NCBI GenBank assembly: GCA_900766165.1
Contig: CAAFUK010000118.1
Coordinates: 1 to 10,954, forward strand
Source: an uncultured Collinsella sp.
GTDB lineage: Bacteria > Actinomycetota > Coriobacteriia > Coriobacteriales > Coriobacteriaceae
Length of the DNA stretch: 10,954 nucleotides
Direction of reading: 5' to 3'
Positions within the stretch are counted from its first letter, which is position 1; each line of letters starts with the position of its first letter. Shown here one piece after another: positions 1-7,698 of the stretch. The notes under the pieces are model-generated. The model was not told where the DNA came from and searched no databases. It saw nothing but the letters and a program-made list of their open reading frames with translations. The position numbers and the translations under genes were made by a program.

Positions 1-3
1 CAA

Positions 4-38
4 ACCACCACGAAGGTGCCTGTCCCCTTTGTGGTGGT
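4..38. repeat. REP-like hairpin downstream of pstB
   Basis: ACCACCAC (4-11) pairs perfectly with GTGGTGGT (31-38). The stem extends inward to 13 pairs counting one G-T wobble, leaving a 9-nt loop. The strand reading GGGGACAGGCACC across the apex resembles REP-type palindromes dispersed in many bacterial genomes, often mobilised by single-strand (Y1/RAYT) transposases; that family assignment is from memory. It lies beyond the end of the minus-strand pst operon and belongs to a different repeat family from the three TTGCGGTGAAATAG hairpins further right. Confidence 0.55.
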
Positions 39-55
39 CGCTTCGGTCGCAGAGC

Positions 56-116
56 AAAAAGGCGGGGCCCCTCCCCCCAAAGAAGAACCCCCCCCCCCAA
101 AAGAAATCCCCCGCCT
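56..116 (-). terminator. Candidate terminator / G-rich 3' region of pst operon
   Basis: On the minus strand, AGGCGGGG (116 to 109) can pair with CCCCGCCT (67 to 60), and the stem runs directly into a T tract (60 to 56), as in a Rho-independent terminator. The loop is unusually long (41 nt) and contains G runs of 11, 6 and 4 bases. It begins about 55 nt after the pstB stop. The long loop makes classic terminator function uncertain, and a G-quadruplex is an alternative fold. Confidence 0.4.
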
Positions 117-171
117 CTCCAATCAGTCCCGTGGCGACCGTGGCCACCGCGGGCCTCAAGCATGTCCCGGA

Positions 172-1040
<869 letters not shown>

Positions 1041-1044
<4 letters not shown>

Positions 1045-1967
1045 TCGGCCGTCATCTTCCTTGCCAGTTGTTTGCCCACGATACGGGCGACTACGTTAAA
1101 CAGCAGCACGCAAATCATCAGCAGCGCCGCGGTGCCCCAAACGATCTGCTGGGCCTCGGGGCTGCCCTCGCCATAGATCTTGTAGATGTGCACGGCGAGC
1201 GACTCACCGGGGCGGAACACGTTCCAGGCGCAGGTGGGGCTCGACAGGTTAAAGCTCAAGAAGTTCAGACGCACCGGCGAGCTCATGCCCGAGGTAAAGA
1301 GCAGTGCCGCGGCCTCGCCAAACACGCGGCCGGCCGAAAGCACGATGCCGGTCACGATGGCGGGCATGGCCTCGGGGATCAGGATGTGCAGCGTGGCCTC
1401 CCAGCGGGTAAGGCCCATGGCCAGGCACGCATCGCGCTGGGCCTGTGGCACGTCCTCGAGCGCCTGCTGAATCACGCGCACCAGGATGGGAATGTTAAAC
1501 ATGGTGAGTGCGACGGCGCCGGAGATGATGGAGTACTTCCAGCCCAGCTGCACCGAGAACACCAGGAAACCGAACATGCCGACAACGATGGAAGGCAGCG
1601 AGGACAGCGTCTCGATGGCGGTGGAAGCGATGTCGCGGATGGGACCGTCCGGCGCGTACTCAACCAAAAAGACCGCGCCGCCCAGGCTGATGGGCACCGA
1701 GATGATCAGGGTGATCAGCAGCAGATAGAACGAGTCGAACAGCTGGTAGAGTACGCCGCCCTGAGTTCCGTTGGCGCGCGACGGCTGCGTGAGAAAACCC
1801 GGCTGGAACAGCGTCGAGATGCCCTCGAACAGGATATAGGCCACCATGGAGACGACGATGAGCATGACGATGGCGATGATCGCCGTCAGCACGCCCGTGG
1901 CGATGCGGTTCTGTTTTTGGACGCGCCCGAGTCTCGCCTCGTCGATGTGGATGTGCGTGCTAGCCAC
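1041..1967 (-). CDS. pstA: Phosphate ABC transporter permease PstA
   Basis: 308-residue inner-membrane permease that forms the phosphate channel with PstC. It has several hydrophobic segments: about 27-50 (GVLTAIIAIVMLIVVSMVAY), a second near 75-100 and the last near 275-295. The EAA-type cytoplasmic loop contacting PstB is visible as ALEDVPQAQRDACLAMGLTR followed by WEATLHILIPEAMP. The start is a GTG, overlapping the end of pstC by 8 nt; its stop overlaps the pstB start by 4 nt. This tight overlap implies translational coupling within one transcript. Paralogous to pstC; the assignment as PstA rests on operon order (S-C-A-B) and on similarity to PstA-type sequences. Confidence 0.95.
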
Positions 1968-2868
1968 GAGCCTTCGCCCCCTTGCGGCCGATAAGGTGGA
2001 TGATCAGGATGAAGATGAGGCTCATGCCCATCAACAGCAGACCAAGCGCCCACAGAACATCGTCCTGGGCCGAGCCCTCGGCATAGACTGCCATGGACGT
2101 GGTGAGCGTGGTGGTGATGGTCGAGGCCGGCGACAGCAGCGACGTCGGCATGGCCTCGATGCCGCCGATGACCATGCGCACGGCGAGTGTCTCGCCAAAG
2201 GCGCGGGTCATGCCAAGGATGACCGCAGTCATGAGCGACGGCATGGCGGACTTGAGCACCACGTGCCAGATGGTCTGCCAGCGGGTGTAGCCCAGCGCAA
2301 GCGAGCCCTGACGGTAGCTGTCGGGCACGGCGCGCAGGCCATCGACCGAAAGGGTGGTCATCGTCGGCAGGATCATGACAGCCAGCACGATGGCGCCGGG
2401 CAGGATGCCCAGACCCGTGCTCACGTGGAAAACGGACTTCATAAGTCCGACGACCACGTGAAAGCCAATCAGTCCAAAGACGACCGAGGGAATGCCGGTC
2501 AAAAGCTCAATAAGCGGCTGAAAGACCTTGGAACCAAATTTGGGTTGGATCTCGACCGCAAAGATGGCGGAGCCGATGGCGATGGGCAGCGCGATGAGCG
2601 TGGAGAGCACCATGACCGCAAACGAGGTGACGATCAGGGGCAGGGCGCCGGTATAGGGCAGACCGTTTTCGGCTGTGTTGGCCAGGTCCCACTTGGTGCC
2701 GGTGAAGAACTCGACAACCGAAACGCCATCCTTGAGAAAAGCCGAGAGGCCCTTTTGGGCGACCATGAAGATAAGCGCGGCAACGACAAGCGTCACGAGC
2801 GCTACGCACGCGCCCGTGACGCCCAGGCCCACGTTCTCAAGGTCGCGCTTTGGCAGCTGTTTTGCCAT
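1960..2868 (-). CDS. pstC: Phosphate ABC transporter permease PstC
   Basis: 302-residue membrane permease. A first hydrophobic segment (about residues 17-37) is followed by a periplasmic stretch containing GVSVVEFFTGTKWD, typical of PstC, then further membrane spans. The EAA loop reads VPDSYRQGSLALGYTRWQTI. It partners PstA in the channel and PstB on the cytoplasmic face. ATG start with a good ribosome site (GGAAAGG, 7 nt upstream), 25 nt after the pstS stop. Its stop lies inside pstA (8-nt overlap). Confidence 0.95.
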   Translation of the reverse strand: MAKQLPKRDLENVGLGVTGACVALVTLVVAALIFMVAQKGLSAFLKDGVSVVEFFTGTKWDLANTAENGLPYTGALPLIVTSFAVMVLSTLIALPIAIGSAIFAVEIQPKFGSKVFQPLIELLTGIPSVVFGLIGFHVVVGLMKSVFHVSTGLGILPGAIVLAVMILPTMTTLSVDGLRAVPDSYRQGSLALGYTRWQTIWHVVLKSAMPSLMTAVILGMTRAFGETLAVRMVIGGIEAMPTSLLSPASTITTTLTTSMAVYAEGSAQDDVLWALGLLLMGMSLIFILIIHLIGRKGAKARG

Positions 2869-2893
2869 TGCAAACCTTTCCGGGGGCGATTAC

Positions 2894-3832
2894 TTATTTA
2901 GCAGAGACCTTGCCGCTGGTGTCCTTGACACCATTCATGGCAGAGACGGGGATAAAGCCCTGCTCCTCGACGAGCTTGCCCTGGACATCGTCGGAAAGCA
3001 TGAACTCCAAGAAGGCCTTGGTGGCCTCGTCGGCGTCCTTAGCGCAGTACATGTGCTCGGTCGCCCAGATCTTAAAGGAGTCGTCGGTGACGTTCTTGCT
3101 CTTGGGCTCGACGCCCTCGACCTTGATGGCGTTGAACTTGGAGTCATCGAAGTGCGAGAAGTCCAGGTAGGAGATGGCGTTATCGGTGCTGCCCATCTGA
3201 GTCTGGACATCGCCGGACTTGTCGAGCTCGGCGTCGCCCTTAAAGTCGACTGCCTCGTCGCCAAAGACGGCAGCCTCGAAGGTGGCGCGGGTACCGGAAC
3301 CGGCCTTGCGGTTGAGAACGACGATGGTGGCGTCGTCGCCGCCGACCTCCTTCCAGTTGGTGATCTGGCCGGAGAAGATGCCCTTGAGCTGCTCGAGGGA
3401 CAGGTCGTCGACCTTCACGTTCTTAGAGACGACGGGACCCATGCCCACGACGGCGACCTCGTGGTCGACGAGGTTCTTGACCTGGTCGGCCTCGAGCTTG
3501 GTCTCGGCGAAGACGTCGGAGTTACCGATGGTGACGGTGCCGGCGGCAACAGCGGTCAGACCTTTGCCCGAACCGTTGCCCGAGCCGGAGACGGAGACGT
3601 CGGGGTTGGCATCCATGAACTTCTCGGCAGCGGCCTCGACGAGAGCCTGGAACGAGGAGGCACCGTCGTAGGTCACCTCGCCGGAGACGGACTCGGCAGC
3701 AGCGGCGCTACCCTTGTCGGCGGCGTCGGATGCGCCTGCGCCGCCGCAGCCAACGAGACCGAGACCGACGATGCTGGCAAGACCACCAGCAAGGCCGAGG
3801 AACTGACGACGAGAATAAGCCTGATCGAGCAT
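2894..3832 (-). CDS. pstS: Phosphate-binding protein PstS, Tat-type lipoprotein
   Basis: 312-residue extracellular phosphate receptor, first gene of the pst operon. The N-terminus has a twin-arginine motif SRRQFLG (7-13), a hydrophobic core, and a lipobox ending at Cys29 (LVGC), so export is probably by the Tat route followed by lipid anchoring. Phosphate-binding fold markers: DGASSF (56-61), GSGNGSGKGL (83-92), GNSD (103-106) and the ligand loop RKAGSGTR (175-182). The start is the ATG at 3832, with AAGGAAG just upstream. Longer in-frame starts to 3922 would put the signal peptide inside the protein and were rejected. Likely induced by phosphate starvation, as is usual for this family. Confidence 0.95.
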   Translation of the reverse strand: MLDQAYSRRQFLGLAGGLASIVGLGLVGCGGAGASDAADKGSAAAAESVSGEVTYDGASSFQALVEAAAEKFMDANPDVSVSGSGNGSGKGLTAVAAGTVTIGNSDVFAETKLEADQVKNLVDHEVAVVGMGPVVSKNVKVDDLSLEQLKGIFSGQITNWKEVGGDDATIVVLNRKAGSGTRATFEAAVFGDEAVDFKGDAELDKSGDVQTQMGSTDNAISYLDFSHFDDSKFNAIKVEGVEPKSKNVTDDSFKIWATEHMYCAKDADEATKAFLEFMLSDDVQGKLVEEQGFIPVSAMNGVKDTSGKVSAK

Positions 3833-3857
3833 GATCTTCCTTTCGTACATGCGAATC

Positions 3858-3874
3858 GCGGGCACCCTGCCCGC
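3858..3874 (-). promoter_or_regulatory. Hairpin in the pstS leader
   Basis: A perfect 7-bp stem GCGGGCA / TGCCCGC with a 3-nt loop sits about 26 nt upstream of the pstS start in the sense strand. There is no T run, so it is not a standard terminator. It could stabilise the 5' end of the mRNA or hinder translation; that role is inference. Confidence 0.3.
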
Positions 3875-3923
3875 TTTGCTGTTTGGAAAGATACGACCCC
3901 GACCGGGCAGCACCCGCGCCAAC

Positions 3924-3961
3924 TGCGGTTTCTTACGGTCATTTGATAGACCCTTACCGCA
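3924..3961. promoter_or_regulatory. Repeat/dyad cluster upstream of pstS, possible operator
   Basis: Two 7-bp direct repeats CTTACGG (3932-3938) and CTTACCG (3953-3959) lie 21 bp apart, two helical turns. Between and around them are the dyad GGTC-n8-GACC (3937-3952) and the outer dyad TGCGGT / ACCGCA (3924-3929, 3956-3961). The position about 90-130 bp upstream of pstS suits an activator of the phosphate-starvation regulon. No consensus for this lineage is known to me and no clear -35/-10 pair was recognised. Confidence 0.25.
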
Positions 3962-4035
3962 AGCTCTGCCCAGCCTTTACAAACGGATAACAATCCAGCG
4001 CCGAACATGGCGCACCTTTTACACCAATAAAAACA

Positions 4036-4104
4036 AAGTTGCGGTGAAATAGTTCCTGCTTGGCCATCAAATGGCCCATTCTAGGAACTATTCCACCGCA
4101 ACTT
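4036..4104. repeat. Hairpin repeat, TTGCGGTGAAATAG family, copy 1
   Basis: Arms 4036-4057 and 4083-4104 are 22-bp inverted repeats with a single A-C mismatch (4047 opposite 4093). A second inner stem GGCCAT / ATGGCC (4062-4067, 4071-4076) closes on a 3-nt loop, giving a long cruciform-capable hairpin. In the minus-strand transcript it starts 21 nt after the dipeptidase stop and is followed by a T-rich run, so it probably also terminates the HAD-dipeptidase transcript before pstS. Outer-arm core is shared with copies at 7311 and 10872. Confidence 0.85.
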
Positions 4105-4125
4105 AGATTGGGAAACCGCGAAACC

Positions 4126-5562
4126 TTAAAGCTCTAATTCATTCAAACGAAGGATCGCAACAATATAGATCTTGAGCGCTTGCTTGAGCTGTTCCTCGTT
4201 GGCGCACTCGTTGGGGCCGTGCATCTGGCCGCCCCATGCGGGCAGCTCCAAGCCGGTCTCCTCGGGGCCAAACGAGACGGCGCGGGCAAAGTTGCGCGCG
4301 TACGTACCGCCGCCCATGGCAAAGGGCTCAGCATGCTTGCCCGTAAACTCGTTATAGGTATCAATAAGCGCCTTCACGGCCGGATCGTCGGCAGACACCG
4401 AGAACGGCACCTTCGCGCGACCCAGCTGGCACGTCACACCAAAACGGCCCACGAGCGGCTCGAGCTGCTCGCGGATGGTATCGGCACTGGTGCTATCGGG
4501 GAAGCGCACGTCGATGACCTGCTCGATGTGGCCATCCACCACACGGATGACGCCGGGATTGCAGGTGAGCGGGCCAAACGCCGGGCTCGTCGCGTCGATA
4601 CCCAGGCCGCGGCCATAGGCGTCCGCATGCACAAAGGCCAAAAACTTGACAAACTCGTGCTCGGCAGGCGTCAGCAGGCGCTCGTCGCGTGCACCAAACG
4701 CGTCCTCGGCCTCGCGCAGATACGACACGATCAGGCCGACGGCGTTGATGGTGCCCTCTGGCATCGAGGCATGACCGCCAATGCCGTGGGCAAAAATCTG
4801 CGCATGCCCGTTATCGAGCGTCGTGATCTCCAGGCGGTCGGCGTTCTCGACCGGCGCCGGCAGTTCATCGGCGGCAATCGCAAGTTCGCAGATGGACTGC
4901 GACGGGATAGCGTTACTCGCCTCGGCACCGCTCCACGATACGATGCGTCCTCCATCGATCTTGGGGCTCACAAACGTCGCCCCAAACTGGCCCTTCTCGG
5001 CATTGCAGACCGGGAACTCGGCATCGGGCGTAAACAGAAAGTCGGGGTCTGCGTGGTTCTCCAGATAATGGCGAACGTCGGACATGCCCACTTCCTCATC
5101 GCAGCCCAGCAGCGCGCGGAAGGTATAGCGCGGCACAATGCCGTGCTTGAGCAGGTACGCGCCGGCATAAAGCGACAACACCGCCGGGCCCTTGTCGTCG
5201 ATCACGCCACGGCCGAGCAGCCAGCCCTCGCGACGCTCCATCGCAAACGGGTCGGTGTTCCAGCCGGGGCCGGCGGGCACCACGTCCACGTGGCAGATGG
5301 TCGCGAGCTGCTTGTCGCCGCGACCCGGGATATCGGCAATGCCCACATAGCCCTCGTCGTCGCTCGTCTGGTAGCCGAGCTTTTGCGCAATGCCGAGCGC
5401 GCAATCGAGCGCATCACGGACCGGGCGGCCAAACGGCGCACCGGGCTCTGCATTGGCAGCAACGGCCACGGACGGATAGCTCACCAGTTGTTCGATATCG
5501 GCGACAACATCCTCCCAGACCTCGTCGACATACTCAGCGACGCTCTGCTCCACCTGATTCAT
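4126..5562 (-). CDS. M20 family metallopeptidase, PepV/Sapep-like dipeptidase
   Basis: 478-residue cytosolic di-zinc peptidase expected to cleave dipeptides. Family residues are all visible: His91 in CHVDVVPAG, bridging Asp122 in GVIDDKGP, general base Glu156 and ligand Glu157 in CDEEVG, Asp180 in TPDAEFP, and a C-terminal His near 448 in QMHGPNE. Their spacing closely follows lactobacillal PepV, and the length is right for that subgroup rather than shorter M20 enzymes. The start is the ATG at 5562 with strong AAGGAGGT 5 nt upstream; the frame stays open further upstream, but that extension reads as low-complexity and lies over the next gene. It follows the HAD gene on the same strand with a 55-nt gap, so the two are probably cotranscribed. 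Confidence 0.92.
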   Translation of the reverse strand: MNQVEQSVAEYVDEVWEDVVADIEQLVSYPSVAVAANAEPGAPFGRPVRDALDCALGIAQKLGYQTSDDEGYVGIADIPGRGDKQLATICHVDVVPAGPGWNTDPFAMERREGWLLGRGVIDDKGPAVLSLYAGAYLLKHGIVPRYTFRALLGCDEEVGMSDVRHYLENHADPDFLFTPDAEFPVCNAEKGQFGATFVSPKIDGGRIVSWSGAEASNAIPSQSICELAIAADELPAPVENADRLEITTLDNGHAQIFAHGIGGHASMPEGTINAVGLIVSYLREAEDAFGARDERLLTPAEHEFVKFLAFVHADAYGRGLGIDATSPAFGPLTCNPGVIRVVDGHIEQVIDVRFPDSTSADTIREQLEPLVGRFGVTCQLGRAKVPFSVSADDPAVKALIDTYNEFTGKHAEPFAMGGGTYARNFARAVSFGPEETGLELPAWGGQMHGPNECANEEQLKQALKIYIVAILRLNELEL

Positions 5563-5617
5563 GGACGACCTCCTTACCAATGAGCGACGGGTACGCCCGC
5601 CCCTCACATTATGTCTA

Positions 5618-6286
5618 TTAGATAGCGAAAAGTTTAGCAAGCTCGGCCACCGAGTGCACCACCGCATCGGCGCCCGCGGCCTCATGCTCCCCCGGCGCTG
5701 CCGCGCCCGAATAGATGCCGATGCACGGCACGCCCATCGCGTGCGCGCCCTCCACATCGTTAAAGCGATCGCCGATCATCACGGCATCGTCGGCCGTCGC
5801 GCCGAGCGCCGCCAGGGCATCGCGAACCGAATCGGCCTTGGTCTCGCGTCCCTGCGGCGGATTCATGCCAACCACCGCCTCAAACTGCGAAAGCCCCAGC
5901 TCGTCCACCATGCCAATGCACTTTGCCTCCATGCGTGACGTCGCCACGGCCAAGCGATGCCCCTGCGCGACAAGGCCATCGAGCAGCTCGGGGATTCCAT
6001 CGAACACGGGATACTCTTCCGGTCCCAGCTCATCAAAAAAGGCACGGTACTCGTCGGCCACCACAAGCGACTCCTCGCGCGTAAAGCCGTAAAAGTCGTG
6101 GAAGCTCTTCCACAGCGGAGGCCCGATCATGCGACGCAGGTCACCCATCTGCGCCTCCGAAAACCCGCGCGCGGCCAACGTCTTGCGCGTCGAGGTCATC
6201 ACCGCTCGACCCGTATCTGCCACCGTGCCATCGAAATCAAACAGCACGACCGGCCGCTTGCATATCTCCAGCGCCTCCATCGGCAT
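5618..6286 (-). CDS. HAD-superfamily phosphatase (phosphoglycolate phosphatase-like)
   Basis: About 222 residues, soluble. The four HAD motifs are present: nucleophile loop LFDFDGTV (Asp17, Asp19), motif II VATSR (Thr116), Lys150 in ETKADS, and acidic motif IV MIGDRFND (Asp173, Asp177). The helical cap between residues 25 and 95, containing IGPPLWKSF, places it with Gph/5'-nucleotidase-like subfamily I members. Substrate cannot be told from sequence. The start is uncertain: ATG at 6286 (preceded by GGGGAAGAGGG), ATG at 6280, or GTG at 6313; all precede the catalytic motif. First gene of a likely two-gene transcript with the dipeptidase, divergent from the degV-like gene. Confidence 0.88.
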   Translation of the reverse strand: MPMEALEICKRPVVLFDFDGTVADTGRAVMTSTRKTLAARGFSEAQMGDLRRMIGPPLWKSFHDFYGFTREESLVVADEYRAFFDELGPEEYPVFDGIPELLDGLVAQGHRLAVATSRMEAKCIGMVDELGLSQFEAVVGMNPPQGRETKADSVRDALAALGATADDAVMIGDRFNDVEGAHAMGVPCIGIYSGAAAPGEHEAAGADAVVHSVAELAKLFAI

Positions 6287-6330
6287 CCCTCTTCCCCAGT
6301 TGACGATTTCCACACCGACACTTCAAACTG

Positions 6331-6358
6331 TTGACTATTCAACAATTGAACCTATAAA
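6331..6358 (+). promoter_or_regulatory. Sigma-70-type promoter of the degV-like gene with overlapping dyads
   Basis: TTGACT (6331-6336) and TATAAA (6353-6358) are separated by 16 bp, close to consensus and 78 bp upstream of the ATG at 6437. The region carries overlapping inverted repeats: TTCAA-CAA-TTGAA (6338-6350), GTTGA-CTAT-TCAAC (6330-6343), and a further TTCAA half-site at 6322-6326. They lie over the -35 and spacer, where a repressor would act, and might also affect the divergent HAD gene. The regulator is unknown. Confidence 0.65.
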
Positions 6359-6436
6359 TGTGGAACGACTCCACTATACTTGTCGCACTTTGCTCTCAGA
6401 AGGCGGCGCTGCCGCGCCCCAACGAAAGGTGCAATT

Positions 6437-7297
6437 ATGTCTTTTGCCATCATAACCGACTCCACGTCGGACATCTCCCCCGCCCGCGCCCAAGAGCTCG
6501 GCATTTACGTCATTCCGCTGCATGTGATTATCGAAGGCGAGGACTTGCTCGACCAGGTACAGATCACCGCCCAGGAGTACGTCGCCCGCATGGCCGGCTC
6601 CGAGCAGCTGCCGCATACCTCGCAGCCGAGTGCCGGCGAGTTCAAGGCGCTGTTTGACCGCGTGCGCGCCGATGGCCACGACAGCGCGATCTTTATCTCG
6701 CTGTGCAGCGAGTGGTCCGCCTGCTATTCCAATGCATGCCTGGTCGCCGAGACCCACGAGCTCGACGTGCGCTGCATCGATTCGCGCACCGGCTCGGGTG
6801 CCGAGGGCCTGCTGGTGGAGTACGCGCTCGCCATGCGCGAGGACGGCCGCAGCCTGGACGAGACCGAGGCACAGATCCGCGCGACCCTGCCCGACGCGCA
6901 CCTGCTGCTGATTCCCCGCACGCTCGAGAACCTCGTTAAGAACGGCCGCGCGCCCAAGCTCGCCGGCCAGCTCACGCAGATGCTCAATATTCGCCTGGCC
7001 GTTTCGCCGGAGTGGCAGTCGGGCGAGATCAAGGCCATCAAGAAGGGCCGCGGCGCCAAGCGCATCGTCGCCAACACCATGGCCGACTGCCTCGCGTTTT
7101 TGGCCGAGCACCCGGGCTCAAGCGTGCGCGTGCTCACGACCGGCGCCGCCGAGGAGCAGGAACTTGTCAACGAGGCGCTCGCGGGCCAGGACTACGTAGA
7201 CGCCGGCACCGGCCCCATCGGCTGCACCATCGCCACCCACGTAGGCGTCGATGCCATCGCCATCAGCTACTGCCCCCGCTACCAGCCCACCCGCTAA
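6437..7297 (+). CDS. DegV family fatty-acid-binding protein (FakB-like)
   Basis: 286 residues. DegV proteins bind a fatty acid and present it to the kinase FakA for phosphorylation and entry into phospholipid synthesis; this protein is expected to do the same in the cytosol. Visible: N-terminal ITDSTSDI (6-13), the TSQPS loop (61-65), TLENLVKNGR (162-171) of the second domain, and the C-terminal TGPIGCTIATHVG. The usual SGTYxSA loop is altered to SACYSNA (95-101). The start is the ATG at 6437 with AAAGGTG upstream; an in-frame start at 6380 would lie downstream of the promoter but reads as leader. No fakA is in the window. Monocistronic, ended by the hairpin at 7311-7382. Confidence 0.92.
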   Translation: MSFAIITDSTSDISPARAQELGIYVIPLHVIIEGEDLLDQVQITAQEYVARMAGSEQLPHTSQPSAGEFKALFDRVRADGHDSAIFISLCSEWSACYSNACLVAETHELDVRCIDSRTGSGAEGLLVEYALAMREDGRSLDETEAQIRATLPDAHLLLIPRTLENLVKNGRAPKLAGQLTQMLNIRLAVSPEWQSGEIKAIKKGRGAKRIVANTMADCLAFLAEHPGSSVRVLTTGAAEEQELVNEALAGQDYVDAGTGPIGCTIATHVGVDAIAISYCPRYQPTR

Positions 7298-7310
7298 GAG
7301 CACCCATACC

Positions 7311-7382
7311 ACTTGCGGTGAAATAGGGACTGTTTTTGACTCATCAGCCGCCAATCAAACCCTATTCCACCGCAACTTTTTT
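7311..7382 (+). repeat. Hairpin repeat, TTGCGGTGAAATAG family, copy 2, acting as terminator
   Basis: Arms 7313-7328 and 7360-7375 pair over 16 bp with one A-C mismatch (7321 opposite 7367), the same stem position as in copy 1. A run of six T (7377-7382) follows on the plus strand, 14 nt after the degV-like stop, so it is positioned as an intrinsic terminator. The 68-bp unit (7311-7378) matches copy 3 at 61 positions, in the same orientation. Confidence 0.85.
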
Positions 7383-7469
7383 GCTGCGCCATCCAAATAC
7401 AAGATATTGCTGGCAATCGGCGCGTTCCCAGCTGTTTGGGGAGCTATGATTAGCCCCGAACGATACCCC

Positions 7470-7689
7470 GTGGGCAAAAAATGCCAAATATGAGTACTGC
7501 CACCAATTTAGTAGCAGCAAAATCTCGCTGAAATTGCCCCCTTCCACCGATTTCAAGCTCCATAAAGCCCCGAATCGTCATGTTTAGGGGGTTGTATATA
7601 TTAAATCGCAGTCAATTGGTCTTAAAAACTTTCCAAATAATATGGTACTAACTAAGCAACAGTACTCATATTTGCCATTTTTTGCCCAC
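7470..7689. mobile_element. MITE-like element with 30-bp terminal inverted repeats
   Basis: Positions 7470-7499 (beginning GTGGGCAAAAAATGCC) and 7660-7689 (ending ATTTTTTGCCCAC) are inverted repeats matching at 29 of 30 bases. The 160-bp interior is clearly more AT-rich than flanking genes and has no convincing reading frame. Size, terminal repeats and lack of a transposase fit a non-autonomous miniature element. No clear target-site duplication was found, so the exact ends and parent transposon are unknown; an AT-rich regulatory palindrome is a less likely reading. Confidence 0.7.
7616..7643 (+). promoter_or_regulatory. Candidate promoter inside the MITE reading toward the primase-helicase gene
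   Basis: TTGGTC (7616-7621), 16-bp spacer, TAATAT (7638-7643) on the plus strand. It is the best -35/-10-like pair seen between the degV terminator and the helicase start and would leave a leader of about 250 nt. Promoter-like strings are common by chance in AT-rich DNA, so confidence is low. Confidence 0.3.
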
Positions 7690-7698
7690 CAGGTCCGA

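Noticed and set aside
3833..3922. Longer pstS start at 3922
   Set aside because: It would place the twin-arginine signal and lipobox internally; the ATG at 3832 has a good ribosome site and gives a standard signal peptide.
4180..5583. 467-codon plus-strand frame opposite the dipeptidase
   Set aside because: The minus strand encodes a complete M20 enzyme with all metal ligands; the plus-strand translation has no recognisable features.
5563..5757. N-terminal extension of the dipeptidase frame beyond 5562
   Set aside because: It overlaps the HAD gene, has no family similarity, and the ATG at 5562 has a strong AAGGAGGT site.
7362..7556. 64-codon minus-strand frame across repeat copy 2 and the MITE left end
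   Set aside because: It begins inside the MITE, ends inside repeat copy 2 and has no recognisable domain or ribosome site; most likely a chance frame through repeats.
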